A stretch of DNA of 57,087 bases from Ichthyophonus hoferi (taxonomy: Eukaryota > Opisthokonta > Ichthyosporea > Ichthyophonida > Ichthyophonidae), in assembly GCA_002751075.1 (NCBI GenBank), contig NAOQ01000391.1, forward strand, positions 7,077 through 64,163. The letters run 5' to 3'. Positions 38,369 to 51,266 of this stretch are shown one piece after another. Positions within the stretch are counted from its first letter, which is position 1. Each line of letters begins with the position of its first letter. Made by a program: the position numbers and the translations under genes. The notes beneath the pieces were generated by a model that searched no databases, was not told the DNA's origin, and worked only from the letters and a program-made list of their open reading frames with translations.

Positions 38369-41300
38369 TATATACATTACTGTGTCATAGCTAGTTACGT
38401 TTGGAGTATTTGCTTGTGTAATAGTTATAAGATACTATGGTGACAGTAGATAGAGCGTCAATATGAAAGAGGTACACGGGTACGCTGACCATGGTGTGTT
38501 GGTAATGACTAGTCTGACGGTTATTAGCAGTCCAGTATAAGTAATGTATTATCAGGCTGATTATCAGTTCTTTATATTGTAAATGAAGATATAGGTGCAT
38601 AGCCAGGAGTGGTGCTCTTTTCATGATTATATGATTATAACCACTTGACTTATTCTAATCCTGTAACCTTGCTATTGTTCTCTTTGCTACCCTTAGTGTC
38701 ATGTTTCATCCAATGATATAGCTGCAAAGAGCCAATCAAACATGTTACAAGATCGTTAACTTCGAATGAACACGTAGTTCAAATTGATTTTGTTGATACA
38801 TAGTTTGCAAGCACGTACATTAGTGAATTAGCTATGAGCCACTCAAATAAGGAAACACTAGTATAACCTTATCGAGATATGATCAGAAATTCCTAGTGGG
38901 TCTTGGTGATCTTTCGTGTTGTATTAGCCAATAAGAATATTTATGATTTGTCCCATTTAGGTTACTAAACACTGCTATATGGTGTCAACCAAAATTAGCA
39001 CTCGCAGGGGGAAAAAAGTATAAAAAAAAACAAAAAACAATAATAAAGGACCCGCTCAAACATATGTGGTAACAATAGCAAAAATACGAAAGCGCTCGTA
39101 ACACGCAAAACTTTGCATTTAATTTTATGTATGTAATAGTCCCATTGTTATTTTATGCCTAGTCCACTATTGGCACTGGCATACGATAATTAGTGCTCAG
39201 ATCTCTCGCTCGTTCAGAAGTCAGAGAACTGCCCACTAACATTAAATAATGATAATAGCTATTATTTACATCGTAATATAGAACCCCTTACTGATTGGTC
39301 TCATTGTACAATTACCACATTAACACCTATCCGAATCAAAACATCGATTCCCTCCGGATTAGAGCAGAGGTATAATTACTACAGCCAGTTACTTAGAAAG
39401 TAGGTACACACATTCTATAGAACCTCTACCACCACAACTGAGCCTCAATGACAGATCAGATCAAGTGTCTATTACTACTCGTGGCCCAGCATAATTAACT
39501 ACTATACGATATTGAATTGAAGATTCCGAAACTTGTGGGCAAGTCGTTAGAACTACCACAGATTCTTATAAAACATTACAATGAGCCATCTTTGGGGCTA
39601 TGAATATATTCGAATTCATCTTTTCCTAGTAGTCATGTTGGACTTTAAATCTGTACATGGTTGTATTTACAATTTATCTTAATATTAGTCTCGTGATTGG
39701 TATTGTTCTTTCTTATTTCTAACTAAGAGGTTCTACAATGTAAGTGTAAGTAGCTATATGCAGGCTAATGTCTTAGACGCATCCCAGTGATTGGATACTA
39801 ATCACACTTTTTGAGATTGATATCGCAATGTCATTCCTTATTAGTAATTGATCCACAGTATAGTATGTGACGGGGCCAACCATAGGACAGAGTGTTAGTA
39901 GATGTTAGTTATATAAGGACCGTTAACCAATGGCTGAGGGTCCTATGCCTTATTTTTGGTACTACAGTCAAGCCAACCTAATGTGATCTGGATGGTTTAA
40001 AACCCTTATCTAAGGTATGGTATGATTGTTTGCTCGTATACCATATCAAGATGTAATATAATTATGTGTGGAAACGTACTATGATTCGGTTTGCTATAAA
40101 ATTGTACTCTAAATAAAGCTTATGATGCTACCCAGTCCAGTTGATGATTCTTATTCAGCAGTAGGTGCTTTGAGGTTCTCTTATTCAAGTGTCGCAGATC
40201 CTATGGTAGGACTAGCCATATATATATGGTAATTAGCCCATCCATTGATACTATATCCTACTAGTTCTGTTTGTTGTTCTTTTACAGTTGACTCCAATAC
40301 AGGTAGTGGTTATAACGTGGAGGCCTTTTTTGATATGCCAATCTTTACTAACATCCCATTGGGTAGGATAGACTATCTGTCCGGTCATAAAACTAAACAT
40401 TACAGCAGTTTTTAGGCAGGTACAACGCAGTGAACAATTCATATTAGACTACAAACTACTACCATTACGTCAATACCACAAATTACTCAATCCATAGTGA
40501 GATTTATATACTAAAAAAGGTAGAGAGATAGTTGAAAGATTTAAATTGTCATTGGGTACTCTAGTCACTGCAAAGAGTGTTAATCATTACCTGGTTTGTG
40601 CTGGTGGCTTGTATCATTATCATGTCCATTCACTAGAAAGGCATTATCCCTGTAATTAATAAAGCACGTCTGGCTTAACTAAGAAGAGAGGGAAAAGTAA
40701 GGATTAACTGGATAGCATTCCTTGGTAATAGTAGATTACTTGTGGAGGTTATAGAAAGGTATCCAGTGGTGAATTGGATCAGGCATGATATTAGCACACC
40801 TATTGGCCACCTCAGAAGCCCCTTATATGATTGGCCTGTTGAACAGGTTATATGCCCGTTTTATGCTCTATTAACAGCTTTTGTTGAAACGTAATTTGGG
40901 TTTTTTAGGAAGGCCCGATGGAAGGTTATAAGAGAGTCTGATGAGACCCTCAGTCCTACTAACACTTCAAATTAAAAAGGGAATTATGAGAGGGATAGAA
41001 TTAGGTCTAATAATAAGATGGGATTTCTTTGCATTGTGGCTAGGTGAGTGACAAACCAGCTCTAAGTTCTGTTTTTGTTTGGTGCCTTCCATTCTTTATG
41101 TTGTAGTTGTTAGTCAGGTAGAGGCATAACAACCATGCCGTCATGCTAGTAATGTGAAGGAGAGGGGCGGTTAGGCTGACTGGTTGTACAGCATGGACCA
41201 AAAGAGAGGAAGGTATAGTTTAAGATTAAATTATATCTTAAGATTACCCCGTGTAATACTATGACAATACCAACTATACTTTTTTCTGTCTTTGGTACAG

Positions 41301-42075
41301 CCCATTAAAGGCCAGCTAGGTCAAGGCCTAGCAATATTAGCTGTAACATTCACGGTATAGATTCGATAGAGGCGACTTTGCTAGGGTCTACACCCTGCAT
41401 AAAAATGGTGGAGGGTATGGTGTTAGAGGGTAGCAAGGTTGGGGAGTGATTAGTTCTTTTACAGTCAGGCCTGGACTTGCAGCTCCGTCTGCTCCCCGGA
41501 ATAGCTACCTTGTTTGTATTTTAGATTTAGGTCGCGTGGTTGTTTTGCTGTAACACCACATTAGCTAACAGATCGTTTTAGTCGTATTTGATGTAGTATA
41601 TACTAGGATATTGAATTTGTATTTTTACTTATTATTAGTAGATATCATACTCAAAAATGAGCGAATAATAATGATATGATTGTATACATTCGATACTCTA
41701 TATTACAACAAGTGAAATACAACAAGTGAACAAAGGTCTTTACACGTGCCTACAACTCACAAGATTGAGTCAATTTTGACCTTATAACCACTGAATCGTT
41801 GACTCAATATAATCAGGACCACTATCAAGAGGCCATTATCATAAAAACTTCCTGGCTTATTACGGATGGAACCAGTTTTACCGGGTTCTACCCTAACACT
41901 TTGTTGCCAGATCGTTAACTCCGAATGACCATTAACTCATGATCTAAGATCGGTGATCGAGATTGCTGACTGGCTACCTCTAAGCAATGAGAAGGTTATT
42001 GGTCAATAAAATCCAATCGGATGTTAGTTTGTATTATGTAATTGACAGGCCAATAGTACACGTGCTCGCCTTGTG

Positions 42076-42122
<47 letters not shown>

Positions 42123-42559
42123 TAGTACAGTATATTATTTTCTCTACTATACTGTGTATTTGTCAGTTTCTTACATACCTGTAAGTTATAGTGCTCACGC
42201 AGTCCTAGCGACTTCCTATAGTACAGACCCTTTTTGTTCCCACTTACAGCCTCTTTCCTTACCATTACCCCTTCCCCTCTCTCTTACTATCCGTTACTCG
42301 GTCTGTTACATCTCTCTGACTAGAAGAAAGCCTAGGCTGCTTTATAAGAAAGATTTGGTTTCACGTTGTATTTACACCTTGATTCATTTGATGTTCGGTT
42401 TGCTATACCTAGCCCAGTAGGGCAAGCTACACTCTCCACCTACTCTTTATCTTCCTGTTATATGCATAAAGGTTCTTCCCTAGGTTGTACCCCACCGCAA
42501 CCTTTCGTATCACTTACCAACCTTCTCTTCCCTGTTAACATAGGCATACTAATAGGAGA
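38369..42559. other. Intergenic spacer
   Basis: About 4.2 kb between CCDC47 and DPH5. It carries TGATTGG/CCAATCA near 38730, 39290, 39694, 39788 and 40835. Two short exon-like stretches (about 40405–40491 and 41465–41525) have clean local frames, but no flanking exons could be joined and no family was recognised. A trinucleotide microsatellite lies at 42077–42121. Confidence 0.5.
42077..42121. repeat. (AAT)n microsatellite
   Basis: About fifteen uninterrupted AAT/ATA units. They create artificial poly-Asn and poly-Ile open frames on the two strands. Confidence 0.97.
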
Positions 42560-45046
42560 ATGTTGTACGTGGTGGGTCTTGGACTTGGTGATGAGAAGGA
42601 CATCACGGTGAAAGGGCTGGAGGCAGTCAAGAAGGCCGAGAGGGTTTACTTGGAACACTACACTAGTGTGCTATGTGTGGATAAGGAGAGACTGGTGGGT
42701 ACCTGTGGGCTATAGGGCTATATGCGTGAGAGAAACGGGGAGAATAGAGAAAGGATTTGGTTTTGGGGCGAGGGAAGAGTAGAAGGTATGATTGTATGTA
42801 CATGTATAGTTGTAGGAATAGACAGGACTCTATGATGACCAATTGGCACTAAGTGAGTTGTGGCCTGTATTGTTGACATTCAAGTTTGCCTATAGGAAGC
42901 CTTCTACGAGAGGCCTGTAATACTGGCCGACCGTGATCTAGTAGAGCAGGCAGCTGATGAGATACTTCATAATGCTGACACTGTAGATGTGGTCCTACTG
43001 GTTGTAGGTGATCCTTTTGGGTAAGGACAGAGAACAGACGGGAGAGGTTAAGGGAAAGAGAGAGGGAGGGGAAGAGAGAGATTGAGAGAAATAGTAGGAG
43101 GGAGGCCTGACACCCAGCCACTCTCAGGGCAACTACGCACTCTGATTTTGTTATCCGCGCTCGTGAACTGAACATTCCAGTGAAGGTAAGGTGGTTGCTA
43201 GGGGATAATTATCTAGGGATGATAAGGTCATGTATAGTACTCTATGTAATTGTGAAGTGTGATTAGTGCTTAATCACACGTACAGATCTACATGTATTCT
43301 GGGTAAAAATGGTCCAATCATAGGCAACCTACCACTACTGCATATATATGGCTAGATAGAGAGATATAGATTGATACACCTAGACAGGTGTGGTATCCTT
43401 CTTTTATTTTAGGTTTACCTCTGGGCTCTAATCCAATCAACGCCAAGCAATATTAGTATATAATATGCGTATACCCAATAGCCTGTAGGCTAGATACTTT
43501 ATAGTTATCCTATTGGCTCTCTTGCTACCTACAACGTACATGTGCTTCTCTGAGATAAGGCTGCCGTATCTTTCAATGAGGAATAATGTTACCATGATGA
43601 TTTATAAACGTTGCTAGACTACTGATAACAAGACACAATCAGGCCACATTACGGCTAGCGTTAAATGTATAAGTCAAGGACAGCCAATCGCTGGGTATAA
43701 CTATAATTACAGCCATGTCCTGCCGACACCACTGGGGCTACTATCATACATCTTTCGTTGTCAGGCACCATCTGGTCCAACTTGAATCCCATTGGCTGGT
43801 GACTTGTACTGACACGCGAATGGGATTGAGGTAGGTAGTGCATAATGCGTCAATCATGAATGCGATTGGATGCTGTGGCTTGCAGCTTTATGCCTTTGGC
43901 GAGACCATCTCCATTGTATTCTTCACTGAGGAGTGGAGACCTGATAGCTTCTATGACAAGATCAAGTTTAACCGCCAGGGTGGCCTACATACACTCTGCC
44001 TATTAGGTGGGTTGGAGTGAGGGAGTAGCTTACTTTGCAGGTAGTGTGTGATAGCTGAATAGATGAAGAACATAGAAAGGAAAGGAGATACGAACATGAC
44101 AGAAAGGCATACATATAATTCGGTGTGGTTGATGGAAGAATAAGGATAAACCCTGTTGACGAAAGAGAGGACTAGGTACTAGAGGGTGATAGGATGGGAA
44201 GCTAATAAGGGGGGTTCTACAGATATTAAGGTCAAAGAACAGAGCATTGAGAACCTTATGAGGTAGGTGAAGGAGGATTGAAGGAGGATATATAGTGTAG
44301 TGAGACACAGACATGCATTAATACGATGTCTTATTATTTTTATGATACGTGTAAGGATGTAAGGATGGTATGTATATGCTGCCTGCTATATCTATGACAA
44401 GTGGGACGGGTCTTGCAATATAGGCCTATTTGCCATGTTATTTATTGCCATGGGTTATCACCCTACATGTAACCTACCCTAAGTACTTGAACGAATGCGC
44501 CTCCAATCAATGTGTTGTTTTGGCCCGCTGGAGTTCTATTAATAATGCTCTTCCAGGTTCATCGACTAGTGTGATATACCTGTGTTCATAACATAATCCT
44601 TTTTCCATCCTGCCTTTACTCCTACAGAGGAAGAAAGATTTACGAGCCACCCCGTTTCATGTCAATCAACTTGGCCTTGGAACAGCTGTTGGAGGTGGAG
44701 GAACGTAGGGGAGAAGGAGGTAGGTGTGGGATGGAAAGACAAACAAATGGTTGCATAGGTGTGGATGAGAGACGGTAGAATAGAATGCAACTATGAGCAG
44801 GATACTAACAAGTGTGATACTGCAGTGTACAATGCCGACACTTTGTGTGTCGGTTTGGCTCGGGTCGGTCAAGACACCCAGCAGGTAGTGGCTGGATCTA
44901 TGGGGGCATTGAAGGATGTTGACTTTGGCGCTCCATTGCACTCCCTGGTGATTGCCGGCAACTGCCACGATGTGGAGCTGGAGGCCCTGTCATATTTTGC
45001 CCAGGATAAGGATTACATCAAGGCACTTCTAGCCAAGGGCCACTGA
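42560..45046 (+). CDS. DPH5: Diphthine (methyl ester) synthase
   Basis: SAM-dependent methyltransferase that methylates the modified histidine of elongation factor 2 during diphthamide synthesis; cytosolic. Seven exons join in frame to 280 aa, against about 285 in human: 42560-42694, 42896-43020, 43128-43185, 43835-44006, 44223-44262, 44628-44719, 44826-45046. It begins [19 protein letters not shown], the N-terminal tetrapyrrole-methylase-fold motif. It continues with [95 protein letters not shown] and the C-terminal [10 protein letters not shown]. All signature blocks are intact. Intron 3 is about 650 bp and holds several CCAAT-type heptamers. A polyadenylation-type AATAAA lies at 45073, 27 nt after the stop. 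Confidence 0.96.
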
Positions 45047-48000
45047 GCCCCTTGTATTTGATAGTTAATCAAAATAAATAAATATAATCATTGCTCTCTA
45101 TCATCTCTTAGTTCGCTGCTAACTTGTGCTACTCGTTCTAGAGGGTTACATCTAGCTACCTATTCTGGCCCTTTCTCTTCAGCACTATACATTCCTGTTA
45201 TAATAAAGGAGGTCCTTCCTCCTTTACCAATGCCTGACCCCATGCATTGTGCTTGTCCCTGACCCGGCTAATACATTAATGGCTTATGATGTCATCAAGT
45301 ATCATAATCTCACCTACAATCTGCCCAAGCTTACACTGTATATGGTTCTGATTGGTAGATTGGACGATGACAGGGTACACTATAAGACGTTTAATCGAAA
45401 GAGTACATGATAGTGTATCGATTCAATTGGACATTTAATGTTTATATTATCTTTGCACTATAATAACATTTATATTGTAATGTTTTAAGAAGGAAAGTGG
45501 GGCTTTGACCTAATGTGCTATATGTTTTTACTTGAAATCCAATCCTTCCTTATCTAAGGACAGGCTGTGGTCCTTTCTGGTTAAGTACACTCTACTTCTT
45601 ACTTATTGAGCAAAACCGAAAGAGTGCCTACGAGGTCTTCTTGACCTCCTCTGAGCTCTGAGGGCTGAGGCTTTTATATATCATTAGTGACTGTATATAA
45701 TTCAATATGCGTTCTCTCTTCACTTTTTGTGGTCATGACTCCAGTTATGGTTCATATATTCACACCATCCCTTAATATTTTAAAATACTAGTCTTTAAAA
45801 CATATAGAAGTGGTCTATAGCTGGATATAGTACTTCTCATGTTATGTACAGTGGTCATAGGTGTAATTTACGTAAATTGCAACTGTATGGACCGGACCAT
45901 TGAACATCAACCTGGTAAGTTATTCTTTGTAGAAATTACAAAACTGATATATCACTTATGTTTATTTGGTCTCTAATATATATATATAGAATAATTCTAG
46001 AACTAATATCTCCAAATAGAATCTCCTGTATGTTGTCCATGGTGTTACGTACAAGATAGAAAAGGGGTAAAATTGCTGTATTCCATTAATTAATAAGTCA
46101 AGCTTGGAATTGTAAAAACATATCAAAAAATATTATTTTCTATGTTGCAATCATATGGTGCTATTGATTGGTCCTGAATGTAAAGGGGTCACATGGCGAT
46201 GCACATCCATGATGGTAGAGTCGTAACTTTTATCGTACTTATGATATTATTAATAGACAGGGCAATATCATAATGCATTATATTAAGCTTGTATATATGG
46301 GATCAACTAATCAAATCATAAAGGTTATGGGCTTTGTATATGAATAAAGATTCCTATATTAGTCATGTTACTGCTATTGAATAGTATTCTATTTTCAACT
46401 AGTTTGAGTCCCACGAATTAACATGTTTCAAAAGATCCAGTTAGATATAAAACATGCGCATTCATCTGAAGGTACAAATCTATCTGTCATTACTTGGTGT
46501 TGTGTGGCCATAGTTCGAAACCATTGGAATATTACACTAAAAAGGAGTATGGGGAAATTACCTCGAAAGGCATTTTTTCACATGTCCGTTTTTTCAGTCA
46601 AGTAACCGTTACCTCAAGGCACTTCTATGACTGATTGGATCATGTCTGTTAATAATTCATTTTCAATAGCAGACTGGGTTGTGCTATTGTGATCACAAAC
46701 CATGGACTATATAATTAGTATTACAAGACTTTGTTTAAATTATTTCTAGTTAAATTCTACTCGGTGTTAGCTTGTTCATTAGTTATGACTAATTAGCACA
46801 GTATTTGTCCAGATTAATCAACTGGCATATTATTACATTTTCAAGAATAGTTGTATGAGATCATATAATCACTCGTGATGTATGCAATAGCTTTAGCATG
46901 TATCAGTACTATCAGATATAAAATATCGAGTCTGTAGGAGTGAATTACACTGTAAATTGTAATCACATTCTATATATTATAATTCTATTTAATTAAAATT
47001 GGTCATTGGTGATTAGCTTGAATCATCTGGCCTAGAAAGATCAAGTGGCTCGTTATCCTTAAATCCCATTATTGTTACGCATCCACATTTTATCTCTAGC
47101 ATTTTCTGTTCTACTTCCCACTGCTAGAACCAATGTACTTTAGTTTTGATATATGACACAAGATAGACTATGCGCTTGCAGCATGTAGGATGTCTGCCAA
47201 CAATTTATATAGATCATGTGCTCGCTATCTGAGGAGAGATTTTATCACTTTGAGAGTACACTAATGAAACCAGATGTATACGAAGATTAACATGACTTAG
47301 GATAATTCTGTCAATCTCCAAGTCAGAAAAAAAAATCTTTAAGCAATTTATAGAAACCACCATTGCACTGTGTTGGATATGCAAAGCAAGTATGACTCCT
47401 CTTCACTTACCCTCTAGCAGCAACATTACAAAAATGTGCCAATGTCATAATATATAGTAAAGATCACGCAGATTTATACAAGTCTATTATGAGTACATTT
47501 GTAAAACAAATTGATCGAATGAAATCAAAAATAGTAGAGAAAAGAACTTTGTACCATATTGAACAACATATGGCTAGTCAATGTAAGTTAAAGAAGATAT
47601 GGAACTGGCTAGTCTATAGATTCTGAAGAAGACTCGGGATTATAAAGCCAAAATGTTAGACCTACTGTCTTAAATTATGATACTTCAAAGCCATGAGCAT
47701 TGAAATCTAACAGGGCTATCACCACCCAAGAAGTATAGTTCCCTTTTACTGCTACTTTAAATACAACAAGTTCAAGGGCTATCCTAATCTCTACTATGAA
47801 AGAGAATCATCATTCATCCGTACAAGCTGCCACCCATATAGGGCTACTTCTAATTTTAGGAATCAGTTTGTATCAGAATCATTTAGTTATGTATCCAACT
47901 AAATGCAGAATTTTAGTAATGACTCGGATTATGATGTAAACTAGAACATATTCTCTACAGCCCAGATATGCTATGTGCTAAAACAGCATGAATGGAATAA

Positions 48001-51000
48001 AAGGCATATCACTCTACTACCTATTTATTTAACCAACCTTTTATAGGAAGCAAGGATATACCAACTTGAATTCAATATACAAAGAGTATCAAGGACATCA
48101 TAGGCGTATCTATGTATATATCTACAATCATCTGTACACCAATCCTGGAAATTTTGTAGAATCAGAATATGTCCCTTCCACTGAAGTGGTGGCCAGACAT
48201 TATTAGTATATGTTAGTTGCCTCTGAGTAATATTCAAATACTAGTTAGGAAAAGACACGACTTGTCTACTACATATAGATATGGCTCAAACTGTGACATA
48301 ACAGCAAAGAGTTAACCCAGATATCATCACACCTGTTCTAAAATAGATATTTTAAGTCCAAGTCCAACAGGGTGGTCATGATCTTTCTAGTGCAAATCCA
48401 AGCAGGAGCCAAAAAGTTGCATGTGACCCCACATGAAGTAACACGAGGAGGTGTAACCAATAAGAATAGACTATAGGCTGTAAATTGTTAGCAAACTTAG
48501 AAGAAATAAAATAGTCAAGAAAGATGGTGAATGTGTGAGTGATTTACATTCTATTGCTTATTTATGGTTAGCCATGCCAAAATATAACTAATTAGAGTAA
48601 CAACTTATACTACACTGGTAAATTATCCGTTAAGTTTGTTTATTAGTAGAACTTTGACTTTATTTTGTGTTCAGGCTTCTGTCTGCAGTAGAATCAGCCA
48701 AATATAGTTTATATTTCAATCAGGGGGATTAGGTAGATAATTACCTCACCATTCTCTACTTTGATCATTAGCTTAATGTAGGTAGATACTTATGATGTCA
48801 AAGACTATGGGTTATAGTGCATAAAGGCAACTTACTTGATGGTCATAGTAATAGTAAATGCCAATCATGAGAGGTCTAAAAAGCAAATGGTTTTCAGATC
48901 ATGCATCGAATTTAACGGAGCACATAAAAATTTAAAGGTCTTGGCTACAGTGATTATTGAATTTTATTGCATTAAAATATTCAAAAGTGATTATATTAAA
49001 GCATGAATATTTAATTAATTTAGGTATTTCTTTAGAGCTATCATAATTAATATTATTAGCAATTATTAATACTTATGTAATTTGCCAAAATAGTTGGTGC
49101 AATCTGTTGGCGTTAGATGACAATCCAAGATATCAATCAAAATTAAAGAAACCAATGGCAGAGGTCCCGCAACTATATAATAAGCCATTTCAGATTATAT
49201 GCTTTGTGTCCAGATAACTCACTGCCTAAGACAAGTCCTGCTAACTTGTTTAATAATAAAAATATGTTTTAACATATCTGTATTCCCTCTTCTTTCAAAC
49301 AAATTCAGATTACAGGAGCTCTCCTATTTCTATTTATGATTCCTAACATAGTAACGGAAAAAGCCCAAATAGTTTTCAGTCACAGAACCTAATAATTCTA
49401 GTAAGGTGACAATCCATGGATGCCGAAAACACTTCACCCCAACCCTTCATCTATCCACTGACCTCTCTCTACATGTAGAAAATTAATTTTCTTATATCTA
49501 CACACTATCTTCAAATTTTCCTTTAAACCATCAACATTTCCAGCTTCAAAGTGACATCAAGGGCATGTACAAAACAACTGAGCAATATCCATATATCGCC
49601 TCAGCTGCTGAATGTTTGGAGATACAATTCTACATATGAACAATAAGTATCTTTGCACAAGACATCATGAAGTATATATACAGCCTAGCACTTGTAGAAG
49701 CTGACATCAGCAATTAAATTAGAGACTAAGTAAGCAGACGATTTATTAGCAGTGAAAGCACAACATGTAGCTATTCTTAGCTGCTTAATTGCTAATGGAT
49801 GTAGGATTTTTGACCACCAAGGTGTCATTTTGTCTGATTTGACTCTAAATTATAAACAAGCACAACTCTACAGACTATTCCTATTGGTTTCCCAAACTCT
49901 CTGGCCAGCTATGCACTCAAAATTATAAATATAATTCCTACCCAAAATTTGTTATTCAAGTCTAATTGAAGCTATACAAACTATACTTTTTAGATTCAAT
50001 ATCATTTTCCTAAAAGATATGAATTTCATACGTTTAAGATGGTCATATTTATACTGATATGGCTATTTCTTGTAAGTGTAAGTAATCATAACGTAACTAA
50101 TGGATGAACCTTTAATTCCGTTTAAAATTATAGGTGGAATCACCGGCACTATTCCATCCCACCTTGGATAACTCAACTTGCGGTCTACTTCCATATTTGG
50201 GTATATTACTTCTGACTGATTAACTTAGTAATGATTGGCTACGTAACCAAATCGGTACAATGAACTATAAAAAGTCATGGCTATTAATTCCAGCAAAATG
50301 ACTATTCGACAGTGATGTTTGCCCTGGGAGAGTAGGATTAAAATACGATGTTGTACAGATGAAGGAAATAGGAATATAACAAGAAACAGGCTAGAGATAA
50401 AAAATAAAATAATAAAGTAATATATATTACTAAATTTAGTGTAATTCATGGTAAGTAGGCTTAGGGTTAGTGGTGTTGAACGCTTAGGCTGAGACCTCAC
50501 GTGGTAAACATACAGTTACACAAAGAAAGCATCCCACCAGGACTCAAACCAAATCTCATTATCAGCTGACTTTGCCATAAAATTGCAAGATTTATGTCGT
50601 CATCATTTAGCTGTCTAGCGAATCAATGTTAGAATATATGTATTTACTTAAATATATCCATATAGGTGTGTGTGTTCTCTCTTGTCTTTAAGGCTAAAAG
50701 GTGTTCTATATTGGTAACGTAATTGTACCCTGTAATGCAAGATACATGTAAATTTTCATATTACAAAATTATTACACAGTTAGCGCTTTAAACACTTTTC
50801 GACGAATAAATATTCTATTAATTTATATGGGCATGTTTGTGTCAAGCTAATAAGAAAATTAAAATTTTTGGTGCAATTGAATTTTTCATTCGCGCTCATA
50901 TGTATTTATTTGGTGGACTAGGTCAACAAACAATCTAACAAGATGGATGATTATTTAATTGCGTGGATGAAGGTAGCATGTTAAAATAATCGTCAACGGT

Positions 51001-51133
51001 TGGATCAGGTGGTGCGATTAACGGCCAATTGAATCTTAATCTACCTGATTGACGAATGCCAGTTCTCTAAACATGTCATCCATCTAGATCTACAGGCGGG
51101 CCTTCACGGAAGGTATAATAAGGGGAATGCTTA
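45047..51133. other. AT-rich gene-poor region
   Basis: About 6 kb with no supportable exon chain. The first 1.6 kb still carries TGATTGG motifs (45347, 46165, 46632). From about 46.7 to 50.2 kb the sequence is more AT-rich and has one exact copy (about 48861), resembling the copia-bearing left end of the window. Decayed repeats are likely, but I could identify no family. TGATTGG reappears near 50233, about 1 kb before the next gene. Confidence 0.5.
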
Positions 51134-51266
51134 ATGTTTTCATTTGCGCAACGGTCTGGCTTAGGTTCTCCTTGTTTTGTTTTTGGAGAAGAGAGGTCCA
51201 ATCTTCAAGTCAATTATCTGATTTTCCCCATGTACTGTGTTGATCACGACCTCTCAGGCTATTACT

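Noticed and set aside
41987-42265. Poly-Asn and poly-Ile open frames
   Set aside because: Products of the AAT microsatellite.
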